Shown: in pieces, positions 1 through 9,589 of the stretch
How positions within the stretch are numbered: position 1 is the first letter of the stretch
Layout of the letters: every line of letters starts with the position of its first letter
Origin: Dermanyssus gallinae
Taxonomy: Eukaryota > Arthropoda > Arachnida > Mesostigmata > Dermanyssidae
Assembly (NCBI GenBank): GCA_003439945.1
Contig: QVRM01001418.1
Span: forward strand, 1-64,000
Length of the DNA: 64,000 nucleotides
Direction: 5' to 3'
Notes under the pieces: generated by a model
Databases searched by the model: none
Seen by the model: only the letters and a program-made list of their open reading frames with translations
What the model was told of the DNA's origin: nothing
Program-made: the position numbers and the translations under genes

Positions 1-25
1 AAAATTAAATCAAGTATATCTAATA

Positions 26-190
26 GTGGCGACGTAGTCTGGTGAGGGGGCTACTGCGCTAGTCATAGCTGCTATCTATCGGGGTGTTGCTGGTTCGATT
101 CCTGTTGTTGATCGAATCATCTTTGAGCAACTTGCTCATTGAGAGTAGACGATAAACCATACCTTGTCAGGGGCCGTGCTGCCGCACAGG
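26..190 (+). mobile_element. tRNA-derived SINE-like element
   Basis: A perfect RNA polymerase III B box (ggttcgattcc, 92-102) lies 57 bases after an A-box-like stretch (tagtctggtgag, 35-46). The spacing and the 'ctgcgc' block between the boxes resemble the better preserved SINE at 62049-62219, whose boxes are 55 bases apart. The T-arm stem is imperfect, so a working tRNA gene is unlikely. The 3' limit is a guess: the sequence from about 110 to 190 looks like a non-tRNA body. I saw no flanking duplication, because the left flank is almost at the window edge. Confidence 0.5.
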
Positions 191-684
191 GCGGACTATG
201 AAACCCTAGATATCTCAACATGTTCGTCCTTTTAATGGCAAGCTTTTTTGTAAATTTGTAAATTGGAAATTAAAGGTACTTAGGTATTTTACTAAAAAAA
301 AGAATTAATGTGTTGCGACTGCATTTTGCATTGTTTCGCGACCACGCTGACGACGCCAAAGTTCCTAATTGTAGATATATTCACCATAGTTTTTCGAAGT
401 CTTAATTTTATGATTTACATCACATTTCGTCCGTAGATCTAAGCAGTAAGCACGCTGGTCACTTTGCTCGCCACAGCAGATTACCCTGCAGTGTGCAGGA
501 GTTTGAGAAAGAAAGAGCTTTTTCTTTGGCCAGCGATAGCGGCGGCAAAGTCATTTTTGTTTAGTTAGTAAGCGATAGAGGTTGCTTGGTTACGTCGGTT
601 AGCCCTGTAGATAGTACCGGCCATTGCTGCTACCACCATCATTACTGCTGAGACGAACATCCCGACCACCGGAAACCAGGAACT
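191..684. other. Spacer, nothing recognised
   Basis: Mixed sequence with short A and T runs. No reading frame, RNA gene or repeat could be supported on either strand. Confidence 0.5.
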
Positions 685-972
685 GGAGTGAGAGAGAGAG
701 AGAGAGCGCAAACGATAGATAGACCAGAAGACTCATACTGGGGCGCTAATAGTCTGCGGGAAGGGAACCGTGGTGTGGGTGTATTGTGGAGGTAAAGAGT
801 TCGATAATCGTTAGCGATTGGCCGGCTGTGGCGGTCACCTCTCTCAACAATCAACGACACGTGTGCTCGTTAGAGTACGGAGCAAACGGAGGCAGGGAAT
901 CAGAGAGAGCGAAAGAGAGCGAGAGAGAGAGAAAGAGAGGCAAAGAAGAATTAAGAAAAGGTGAGTTGCCTC
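685..972 (+). other. GA-rich block ending in a splice-donor-like site
   Basis: Two purine tracts of GAGA type lie at about 690-710 and 897-950. The second leads into aaaag|gtgagt with the GT at 961-962, a near-consensus metazoan 5' splice site. GA-rich 5' untranslated exons and GAGA-factor sites are common in arthropod promoters, so this could be an untranslated first exon on the plus strand. No start codon with a convincing reading frame precedes the donor. The assignment is inference only. Confidence 0.25.
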
Positions 973-1829
973 CCAGAACAGATTAGTGTGCCACCTCACC
1001 TGACCAGATGAAGTTTGACCAGAGTCCGTTGTGCCAGTCCCCGGCCTCCCTTTACTGTCTGCTGTAGATAAGGAAACGCGTCGCTTAAATCGTGTGGCGG
1101 AAGTATGCTTACCAGTACGGGCCGCTGCTGATCAGCGCCACAATAGGGCTCCAGGTGGGCCCGCGATCATAAAGCAGCACAGTGTACATACCTCTCCCGA
1201 CACAAGGCACGACATCCGAGATCGCACGGACCACACCCTTTACATACACTTTTACAAGGATTGCCCTTTATAGAGGAGGAGAACAGAACGGATGCGGCGG
1301 CAATGCTTTGCTCGCATCGTCATAATGTATTGATTTCCGATCGGGTTATCGCTATAACAAAGACAAGCTCATTACACCGCAAGTATGCGTTAGTACTGTG
1401 CGGCTTGCCGTACGAAGCAGGGGGGCAGAGGGTCGGTAGCCCAGATCATAACGAACGTAACTCGGCCATGACCAGGAAAACTACGACAGCGCTCGGATGC
1501 GCTGCTTATGTCGCTTACATGCAGATATGGAAGAAATGGAAGGACTAGACTGTAGAAGGAACTCCTGCAACTTATAAAAGCGAGGTTGCTTAGACAGGTC
1601 AAATCGACATTTGACAAAGTATTGATAGCTAGCGCTAGATACCTAATTGTTTTGTTCTATCGTGCACTATTTAGATGATGTCGAAAAACAGGAAGTATTC
1701 AAATGAGCACAGTCGAAAAACAGGCACCTGACATTAAACAACGCGAGACCGTGATACAATCATTCGCATAGTCTAACTTAAGTAACGAATGCATAGCATT
1801 CAAGATTAAGCGAGTAACATTCTAGTTCA
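973..1829. other. Spacer, nothing recognised
   Basis: Moderately GC-rich to about 1550, then AT-richer. A 13-bp direct repeat (gtcgaaaaacagg) lies at 1680-1692 and 1712-1724. Short open frames here resemble nothing I know. Confidence 0.45.
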
Positions 1830-2133
1830 GCAGCCAGTCACCAAGGAAACAGTAAATGCGCCAGTGTAAAGTTCTGTAGACCACGTCAGTGTGTGCCAGC
1901 GCCAATAGTTTGTCCTGAATGTTGCTTCTAGACAAGTCGAATCAAACCGCATAAGCAGATACTCCTGTATGTAGAGGCGCATCGTCGTTACTGTGACATC
2001 GTCGTCCCCATACTCGTCAGATTTGTTCAAGGTTGTTGCAGGTTGCAGCTGTACGTCGCCTTGGACGCTGTTTGGAGGCAAACACATTTTCAGAAAGCTA
2101 GCCGTAACTTGACTTAAAGGCAACTTTTTTGGT

Positions 2134-2181
2134 CTTGTAAGAAAAGTCTTTTGGCTCTTGTAAGAAAAGTCTCTTGGCTCT
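2134..2181 (+). repeat. Tandem duplication, 24-bp unit, two copies
   Basis: The unit containing cttgtaagaaaagtct is repeated head to tail with one or two differences, and a third degraded partial copy follows to about 2205. It lies within the older LINE relic and is probably a replication-slippage scar. Confidence 0.7.
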
Positions 2182-2543
2182 CGTGCTCTTGTACGAAAAA
2201 GTCATATAATCTGTGTGCACCATACGCTGCGGTTAGAGCTACCTTTGGTTCAAAAGGGCTCCAAAAGGTGCTCGTGGATAGCTCATACGGTATAAAATGG
2301 CTATACGTATTTACGAGAACGCTTCGCGAAATGTTTTGCAAAGCTCATTTATTTTGTGGAAAAGCTACATGCGAGTACGGAGAGTGCCCAACATAGTCAA
2401 ATATTTTGGGTTGTAGGCGCAATTCCTCATTTCTATCCGGCAAGTCTCCCTTCTTTACAAAAGTGCATATATTTTGTTTTACTAGAGTTAATCTGCAGGG
2501 AGTTGCCAAACCACAAATGCAATTCAAGTGTCACGTGGCTGCT

Positions 2544-2555
2544 GCAAGTGGAATC
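2544..2555. repeat. Target-site duplication (3' side of the full-length LINE)
   Basis: gcaagtggaatc is repeated exactly at 7142-7153. The flanking bases differ on both sides (t/c and a/g), so the duplication is exactly 12 bp. It falls in the codons following the YADD box of the older relic. Confidence 0.9.
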
Positions 2556-2637
2556 AATTCAATCGTTTATTGTCACCTTGGTTAGGTATTGCACATTACA
2601 AATATATATTATAAGAACATTATATCCACAATCCATC
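2556..2637 (-). other. 3' terminal region of the LINE
   Basis: The minus strand reads ...gacaataaacgattgaatt and then directly enters the target-site duplication. The copy at 33720-34238 ends in a similar way (AATAAAC followed by about 13 nt), so this short AATAAAC-containing end is a shared family terminus. Neither copy has a poly(A) or simple-repeat tail. The conserved end is the likely template for target-primed reverse transcription. Confidence 0.7.
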
Positions 2638-5411
2638 CTATGAGATTATATTCAGACTTGTTATCGATGTCATTTTCGTACATTGACCAGCGTGGTATCT
2701 TGAACATGATAAGCCACAATATTTGCATATACAAAGATCACTTAGGTCATGATATCCTTCTGTTCTACATATTGCATGGTGGAACCCGTGAACCGCATAT
2801 CTTACAACCGTATGACGAGTATTTCGGCACACCCCCTTCCACTCAGTGTTGTCATTGCTCTTGTGTTATAAAATCGGGATCAACGTCTGCCATCTTTTCA
2901 TCATACAGCCTAATAAATTCACGATAGGCCGGCGTCTCTGGGAACTTAAACTGCGACTTTAACTGTTCGACAAACAGCGGAGTACCTGTAAGAAGATAGA
3001 CCAAACGATTTCGCGTTGAGCAGTGCAGGCCCAAGACCCTTTTTAGAAATGCAGGTTTAGTACTATCTAACAACGCGAGGTGTGCTGTGCTCAGTTTCTC
3101 CCAGAGCAATTCTATTCCATAAGATGCAGTTGGTGCTATTTTCATATTAACAAAGCCAGTGCCGTGCTGAGTGACAGTTTTTGCGGCTCTGCTATCATTG
3201 TTGCGGCCACCAGTGCCTTTGCTACTCGCTGTTCTATATGTACACCAAACGTTTTGCCACTGGGCGTCAGTGTCACGCCTAAGTATGTGAATCTATTAAC
3301 ATAGCTCAAACATGACCATTTAGCCTTAAAGTGTCTCCTTCTGCTATTCTACCGCACGTCTAAATTTCATCGCCTCAGTCTTTTGGGCGTTGATTTCCAG
3401 TCCAACGTCGGCAATATATGAAGAGAGGGTTGCCAATGCTTGTTGAAGGTGAAATCTACTTCGGCTGTAAATCACCAGGTCGTCCGCGTACATAATTATA
3501 TCGACCGTGGGGTGTCGTTTCTTGATTTTGGGTGGCAGGTCCGCTATTAGAAGTGTAAACATCAGCGGCTCAGATTGTCTCCTTGTGTGAACCCATTAGT
3601 TTGCACCAGTGGCGGATGCTCTGTGACTCCATCATCTATGACGACTTGATTTGTTTGGAGGACATCCTGGAGAAGTCCTACGATTGGTGCTGGAACACCA
3701 AGTTCAGCGAATTTGTTAAGAACTATGCACCTCGAACCCGAGTCAAAGGCTGCTCGGAAATCAACGAACACACTGTACAAAAATTGACCTTTTCGTGAGA
3801 GGGTGCTGTCGATATCCTTGAGGAGTGTTGTACAAGCTGATAGTGTTGATCTATGTGGCCGGAAAAAATGCTGCTCGTCTGGCAGTGCGTCTTTGTGGGC
3901 AATGTAAGGTGTCAGTCTCCGTACCAACAAACTGGCCAGTAACTTGTAAATGCAGCTTTTCTTTGCTATACCTCTCCATGAGGCAGGATCAGTGGGTGTG
4001 CCCTTGCCTTTGGAGATGAGAGTCAGAAGGCACTGCCAACTTGATGGGATCTTTCCTCTACGCATGCATTCGTTGAACAGCGTGGTCCAACATGGTGCAA
4101 GCACCATGGCCTCCTGAATGTGTTCATTCCGTATATTGTCCGGCCCAGGCGACTTATTTTTCCTTAGGCTATGGATTGCCTCCGTCACCTCTTGAATATC
4201 AAATTCTCGCCCCAGGTATTCCCTCCACTGGGTATCTTCTTCAGACCAGACGCTTGTGTAGGTTGGCGGCTCTCGCGGAATTGTGTCCTTGTCCCCCAGG
4301 ATGTTTTGGAAGTGTGCTCGTAGGGTTCCACGGTCTACTGGGCATGGTGCTCGTAGTTGCTTTGTAGTCTTGAGCCATACGTGCGGTTGTTCATGAGCCT
4401 TCGATAGTAGTTTGTCCTCCTTCCGTATTTCGTATTGGTGTTTGGCCTCTTTGAGCGTTCGTCTATATAACGCTTTAGATGCTGCGTAAAGCGAGCACAT
4501 TTCTGGTCGCATACGTGCGAGGTCTCTTGCTTGGAACTGAATAGCTTTCGCACTGGAGCATTGTGGTGTCCACCATGGCGTTCCTCGTCTTGCATGCTGT
4601 GGCGGCACACAGGACAGAAGGAGCCCTGTGAGTAGCTCATTATACTCCTCAATCAGTGGACGTTCAGGACACGGGAATACTGTATTTATAATTGTCGAAA
4701 GGCGTTGACTGTCAAGATATTTTGACAGAGCAACCCGACTCTTTTGTCTTGCTATCTGGACATCAACACTGACGTCAAGCCCGACGGGTACATGCGCTGT
4801 CAGAGTGGCTCCTCCAATAAGTTGATGATCCCGCCCTAGGTAGTGAACAGCAGATTGCACCAGGTTGGTTGCAAATATATCGATTACAGAGCTACCCATA
4901 GCTCCTTCAAATGTCGCCACGGTGGGATCAGTAGCAATCCAAAATCCTAGATCTGCTAATATATCAATTAATGCGATTGTTCTGTTGTCAGTTGGTTTGT
5001 CCAGTCGCGCATTGAGGTCTCCAGCAATAATGGTGGGCCGGTACCAGTCTAACCGCTGTATACATGTCGTGAGCTTCTCGACTAACTCACCGGTGCCCTC
5101 TACTGGGGCTGGTCTCACGTATAGTGCTATGACGTTGATACGGCTGCCCTCAATGACAACGCAGTCATCCTCTGCTATTAAAGTCTTCATGTCGCCCAGT
5201 CGGTGGTTGTAAAATACAGACACTCCTCCGCTCGGACGACCGATGTTGCTAACCCTAGTAGCGACACAGTTAACGGCATAATAGTTTTTTAGAGACAGTT
5301 GACTCGAAGACCATGTCTCGGTCAACACCAACAGGTCTACTCCATCCAGTGTTGAATGTGGGAGAAGTTTCAGTGACGTGTCAGGATTCTCACAATTCCA
5401 TTGGACTACCC
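2638..5411 (-). pseudogene. LINE ORF2: APE endonuclease + reverse transcriptase + zinc knuckle (frameshifted)
   Basis: ORF2 nicks the target DNA and reverse-transcribes the element RNA. The endonuclease motifs look intact: QWNC near 5395-5403, LTETW, GRPSGGV, AGDLNA, SVIDIF and RDHQLI. Reverse transcriptase motifs follow: NKSPGPD, RPHRST, VDFRAAFDS (box A, catalytic Asp), TQGDNLS (box B) and MYADDLV (box C). The C-terminus has a C-x2-C-x3-C-x3-H-x4-C knuckle at about 2670-2720. Frameshifts occur near 3563 (one base lost inside box B, NLS|P), 3345, 3150 and 2850. The first in-frame ATG (5331) lies downstream of the catalytic QWN, so the real start must be upstream in the ORF1 overlap. Total length is about 925 codons, normal for the group. 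Confidence 0.9.
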
Positions 5412-7043
5412 TTAGAAGCTCTTGTGTTGGTTGTATCCCTGTTGGTCGACTTGAGCCAGCAGCCTCGCCACCATGTCGTAGAGCTTCGGTTTGCCCGGTA
5501 CTTGGGTGTTCTGCTTCATGTCGGGATCCATTCGAGACTTGCTGTTCCCTCGCTGCGGGCGATGTGGCACACGCTGACGGTAGAACAAGGTCTGACGGCC
5601 ATGTGTGGCTTCCCGGCGATGGATAGTCTGCTCGTGGACGTTCCTCCTGGGTGTGTCTGTAGCCCGAACGATCCTCCCTCCGTGGTATGTCGATGTGGTC
5701 TTCGGTGCCGGCGTCCGGCTGAGCACTCCCTTCTGGTTGAAACCCGACTTGAGACCACCTTTGCCATCGTCCTTGATGCTCTGTTTCATTGGTACTAGTT
5801 TGACCCCTAAAAAATTGGCTGCCCGTCTGGCAACAGCCCTCACCAAGGAATCGGCTACATCAGGAACTCCGCTGTATGAGTAGCCGTTGCGGTGAACCAT
5901 CAGGCGATGTGTATACTGCAATGGGATCACCTCTATCTTCAACTCTTCCTTGCGTGCCTCTAATGTGTCATTTGCTTCCTTGCATGACTGAGTAAACTGA
6001 GGAACGCTCACCACAGTCAGACGTGAGTCTGGATGCTGCTCCCGCAATTTCGTCGAGAACATGGCGATTTGGGACAAAAACTCATCCTTCCGGAATTCAA
6101 CACAATCACCATACCCACAGTGTAGAATAACACTCGTCGGAGCAGTACGATCTTGCAAGAAGGTCTCCGCTTCTTTCACTACAGATGCGGTGTCTTCTTT
6201 AGCAGAGGTGCGCACCACCAATGCGGTCTTCTTGGGAAATTGTGCAAGGAGTTTTCCCTTGACCACCTTGAGCGACTTGTCACCAATCACCAGGACAGCT
6301 TTGGTCTGCTGCATACGCTGCAGCTTGTCAATAATTGGCACACTTTGTGATATTTGACAGTCTGTCTCCATCTGGCCCTCAGCATTTGCTGCTGTTGCTC
6401 CTCCTCGTCTTGTTGTACCAGCACCAGTGTGCTGTGCCTTGTAAGCAACAAGGTCCTGCTCCAATGTTCGGACACGACTGAAGAGAAACCACAGGGCGCT
6501 GCGAAGGTCACCGTCTAGTCCAGGAATTTCTCTCCCCGTTGTGGTGGTGCTCCTACTACCCAGATCTGAGCATACACGGCAGTACCACATTGTGCTTGGT
6601 TGCTCAGTTGGCTCGAGCTCATCACTCCGCCTACAAGCGGGGTGGAAGGCGCGGCGACATAATCCGCATGAGAGTATCATTCCACCCAATTGATTCGTAC
6701 ACCTAGCACATGAGTTGGCTGTCATAGTAGTATATTCCATCTTGGCCAGTTGTGTCCGCGGCGTATTGCCGTCTGTCAGCTGTTCGGTGTCACTCAGTTG
6801 TAATGCACCAACTTTCACTCTATGGACAGCTGGTTGCGCAGTTTCTTCCTCGTCAGTTGACGTATGTGGCCGCTTCCGTCCTTTAGCGCTGTTATTTGAC
6901 GGAACCGGTCTGTTCGGCGCTGGAGTGTACGGGATCGTCACTGGCAGGTCTCCACTAGTTACCAATACACCGCTTTGGCTACTCGACATGACACATTGAC
7001 CATTTCCCGAGATTATCGGGATATGATCGGATTCACTGTGCAC
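5412..7043 (-). CDS. LINE ORF1 protein: PHD finger + SGNH/esterase-like domain (543 aa)
   Basis: This is an intact frame of 543 codons. Residues 1-105 are a low-complexity, Ser/Pro-rich and basic N-terminus. Residues 112-158 form a PHD-type zinc finger: C112, C115, C126, C129, H134, C137, C155 and C158, with an aromatic pair (WY) before the last two cysteines. A short leucine/basic helix (about 180-205) may be a coiled coil. Residues 248-420 look like an SGNH-hydrolase fold as seen in CR1 ORF1 proteins: VLVIGDKS replaces the usual GDS block, HCGYGDC sits where a G-N-D block is expected, and GVPDVAD lies near the end. The catalytic Ser is therefore shifted or missing. Residues 430-543 are basic. 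The likely role is RNA binding or chaperoning in the element's ribonucleoprotein. Met19 (6989) is an alternative start. ORF2 overlaps the 3' end in the -1 frame. Confidence 0.88.
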   Translation of the reverse strand: MHSESDHIPIISGNGQCVMSSSQSGVLVTSGDLPVTIPYTPAPNRPVPSNNSAKGRKRPHTSTDEEETAQPAVHRVKVGALQLSDTEQLTDGNTPRTQLAKMEYTTMTANSCARCTNQLGGMILSCGLCRRAFHPACRRSDELEPTEQPSTMWYCRVCSDLGSRSTTTTGREIPGLDGDLRSALWFLFSRVRTLEQDLVAYKAQHTGAGTTRRGGATAANAEGQMETDCQISQSVPIIDKLQRMQQTKAVLVIGDKSLKVVKGKLLAQFPKKTALVVRTSAKEDTASVVKEAETFLQDRTAPTSVILHCGYGDCVEFRKDEFLSQIAMFSTKLREQHPDSRLTVVSVPQFTQSCKEANDTLEARKEELKIEVIPLQYTHRLMVHRNGYSYSGVPDVADSLVRAVARRAANFLGVKLVPMKQSIKDDGKGGLKSGFNQKGVLSRTPAPKTTSTYHGGRIVRATDTPRRNVHEQTIHRREATHGRQTLFYRQRVPHRPQRGNSKSRMDPDMKQNTQVPGKPKLYDMVARLLAQVDQQGYNQHKSF

Positions 7044-7141
7044 AGATTACTGCCAATTAACATACCAAAACACTGTGAACTACGACAATTTCGAGGAGCT
7101 CGGCAATGTGCGACCAGCCACGTTCGAACGTTCGAATCAAC
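7044..7141 (-). promoter_or_regulatory. 5' leader of the LINE, probable internal promoter region
   Basis: A 98-nt leader separates the 5' end of the insert from ORF1. Near its very 5' end is the self-complementary block cgttcgaacgttcgaa (about 7119-7134). Full-length LINEs carry their promoter in the leader, so this is the expected place, but no initiator or downstream promoter element was clearly seen. Confidence 0.45.
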
Positions 7142-7153
7142 GCAAGTGGAATC
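7142..7153. repeat. Target-site duplication (5' side of the full-length LINE)
   Basis: Exact copy of 2544-2555 (gcaagtggaatc). On the minus strand it reads as part of the RFHL codons of the older relic. Confidence 0.9.
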
Positions 7154-8330
7154 GACTTCATAAGTAGGCGACTCGATCATCAGCGTACATGAGAGTATTC
7201 ACTTTGTGAGCCGGGCGGTTTTGATTTTGCCGGCAGATTGCTTACAAGCACTGAGAAAAACGGCGGGCTGAGATTGTCGCTCTGAGCTATACCTGTATTC
7301 TACAATTCTCTGCATAATGGAATATGTTCAGAGGTTCCGTTGTCTATAATTGGTTTACCCTTTTGCAAATCACAAGAGTCGATACTTCTTTATATAGTTT
7401 ATGCGTTTTTGCTATAGGATATTGGCACAAACGGGTATTTTTTTCTTATAGTACTAATAAGTAGAAGACAGTCTTTAGAGTCGGCGTATTGAGCATTTCG
7501 TCGTTAAAAAATGTGAAACAGGGCATAAAACAAGATGCTTGCTGGGGATGCTCATTGTGACCCCGTCCGGCCCACAGCCTTCCGCAAGAGTGCATGGGCA
7601 GCGCGTCGGCTACTTTAAATTTGCTAAGCGGTTACTATAATGCTAATTGGACATGGCTTAGGCACACGCTTGCTTCAGACAGACAAACTCACGAGAACAC
7701 ATGTAGAAGCTGTGCTGCAGATGTGTAAATATATGCTGATAGTAACCACGCATCTCACCAGATGGAATGGGACATGCCGCCAAGCCTCTGTTAGTGCTCA
7801 GCCATCTGTATGACTGATATGACCGCTTCACGGAGAGGTTCGTTTTGTTTCCTTTGTACTTTCCTTGTACTCCATTCTAGCATCTTTAATAGCATTCTCA
7901 TATCCCCCGACTGATTCTCGCATAAAGATACGCCATCTCGGAATGGTCCTTGGCCAAGATTTACATACGCCTGACTTATAAAAGTACTGAATTATCATTC
8001 TGGGTAGTATCACGAAATATTACTTAATTTTGTCTAAAACAAATCTCCTCGTGAGCGTTTCGAGTATGTTTGTTTCATAGTTATCAACATCGAGAGTGAC
8101 GGGTACCGGAAAGACTTTGTGCGAAACTCTAAGCCAGGTCAAGCTTGACACCAAGTTGTTGCCGTCTCTGGGGCGTACAAACCTTCTGATTAAGAGGAGC
8201 CTGCTTAGCAAACTCAAGCGATAAGCGTTTTATTAATTCATCTTCTATATCCGAGCGGTTAATATTTCCGCTATAAATGAGTACACTGTTTTTAGTGCGC
8301 AAGATGAAGTGGCACATAATTTGTGCCAAT
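7154..8330 (-). pseudogene. Older CR1-like LINE relic, 5' half of ORF2 (interrupted copy)
   Basis: On the minus strand the relic runs through endonuclease, connector and reverse transcriptase to the insertion point. SGNINRSD (about 8265) matches the endonuclease motif AGDLNARLD. FPVPVTLDV (about 8110) matches HVPVGLDV. YENAIKDARMEYK (about 7890) matches YRRTLKEAKHQYE. KPIIDNGTSEHIPL (about 7330) matches QVVIDDGVTEHPPL. AQSDNLSPPFF (7284 downwards) is reverse transcriptase box B, and YADD (7187-7176) is box C. Roughly 60 codons of the endonuclease are missing, and several stops and shifts occur. The match to the intact element extends to the very base where it inserted, and continues at 2555. 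Confidence 0.75.
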
Positions 8331-9589
8331 AGGAGTTATAATCGTTTTTCTGTTTTTTTTCCTCTGAGCTATGGAGGTAAGTAAGAGATGGAAGGGTAGA
8401 AATACGTTATTTTTCTTGAATATTCTGGCAAGAAGGACTTGTTTGACGAGCTTTATGTAAAAAAGAATAGTTAATCGATATCTAAATGAAATCGGGAACG
8501 ATGCCAGTCTCTTCATTTTCGTTTCCACAAACGCTCGGCCTCTCTATGAAATCGATTGTAATGGATGACGACGACAATGAAGCTCCTTTGAACTTCGACC
8601 CGAGCCGCAATTTGTGCTGCCCGACCACTGTGGTCAGGAGGTTCTGCTTGGACGGGCCAGGACAGGAAAAAGCTGGATGAGAAAAGCTGCGCTAAGCTGA
8701 GACTTTGCAACCGCTACTACGGGTGTCCTTGTACAAGCTACCACTTCATTAGCGGACTAAAAGCACAACCATGTAGGGTTACGAGCATCGTTTAAATCAC
8801 GCTGATGGTGAAAAGCAAACTGAGAAAAATTACTAATGGAATAAATCTGCTAGAAAGAGAGAGAGAGAGAGAGAGAGCGCGCGCGAGAGAGAGAGAGAAA
8901 GAGTATGTGATGTAAAAGTCCTTTTGTGAAATGTTCACAAAAAAAAACGCGCTATCCTAAGTCAACTCTATTCTGGAGCGGCTCCACGATAACACCGAAA
9001 CTAAAATATTAGCGCTTACTTTCTGAACCAACGCACGAACAAAAACCGAACTAATCAGCCATCCGAGCAAGACAGAGTCGGCAGCGTCGACGTAAATGCA
9101 ATCTTGGCAGACCCAATGGGCAACGCGTCGAACCAAGACAAGTCTTCTTATTATGAGAAAATATGACTGATGAAAAACTAGACACTTTTGGGGGACCTTA
9201 TAAGCAAAGCCTTAAACCGTTTATGCTTAGCAATAGAGCAACGTGCAAAGAAGTTGTCTCCTTAGGGACCAATTTTTCAAGACGCCATTTCCCTAGTGTG
9301 GGCGCTATATACGCGCTATACGCGCACAATATCGTTTCCCGTAATAAAAGTGTGTAGATTTTAAACGTTTATCTTGATACTAGAAAGGCACAAAAAAGGG
9401 TGGTGTAATTCGTATTTAGGCTGCAACAACCAAAACCTGAAATTTTGAGCGGGTAATCTCTTTTAAAAAGTTTATGGACGGTTTATCAGTGGGATATTAA
9501 CGGATAGTTTGAGTTCCGTTCCTCCCAGATCGTTAGCGCCCTCTTTGTCTTATGAGCGGTCACCGCTGTCCTCAGTGAGACAGAGTCGT
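8331..9589. other. Spacer with a (GA)n tract
   Basis: A (GA)n/(GC)n purine run covers 8855-8902. The plus-strand frame 8486-8680 and the overlapping minus-strand frame 8513-8710 resemble no family I know. Nothing else is recognised. Confidence 0.45.

Larger units (their letters stand above)
1830..2555 (-). pseudogene. Older CR1-like LINE relic, 3' half of ORF2 (interrupted copy)
   Basis: This is the downstream part of a decayed reverse transcriptase that resumes on the far side of the 4.6-kb insertion. Reading the minus strand from 2555, FHLQQ follows directly on the duplicated target site. It matches SRFHLQQALATL of the intact element, just after its YADD box. Further on, KVALTAAYGAHRLY (about 2230-2270) aligns with KIAPTASYGIELLW of the intact element, and TNYW near 1900 matches the C-terminal region of the copy at 33720. 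Many stops and frameshifts are present. The 3' end is uncertain and no zinc knuckle was found. The upstream half lies at 7154-8330. Confidence 0.65.
2556..7141 (-). mobile_element. Near-full-length CR1-like non-LTR retrotransposon (4586 bp)
   Basis: The boundaries are set by a perfect 12-bp target-site duplication (2544-2555 and 7142-7153). Reading the minus strand, a short leader (about 98 nt) is followed by ORF1 (PHD finger plus SGNH/esterase-like domain), an overlapping ORF2 (APE endonuclease, reverse transcriptase, terminal zinc knuckle) and an 82-nt 3' region containing AATAAAC. There is no poly(A) tail. ORF1 with PHD and esterase domains is known from CR1-like elements, which supports that assignment. 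ORF1 is uninterrupted and the duplication is perfect, so insertion looks recent, but four frameshifts leave ORF2 non-functional. The element is nested in an older relative. Confidence 0.92.

Noticed and set aside
5412..7043. PHD-finger protein as a host chromatin gene
   Set aside because: It lies between the target-site duplications of a LINE, precedes an endonuclease/reverse-transcriptase ORF and has an esterase-like domain as in CR1 ORF1.
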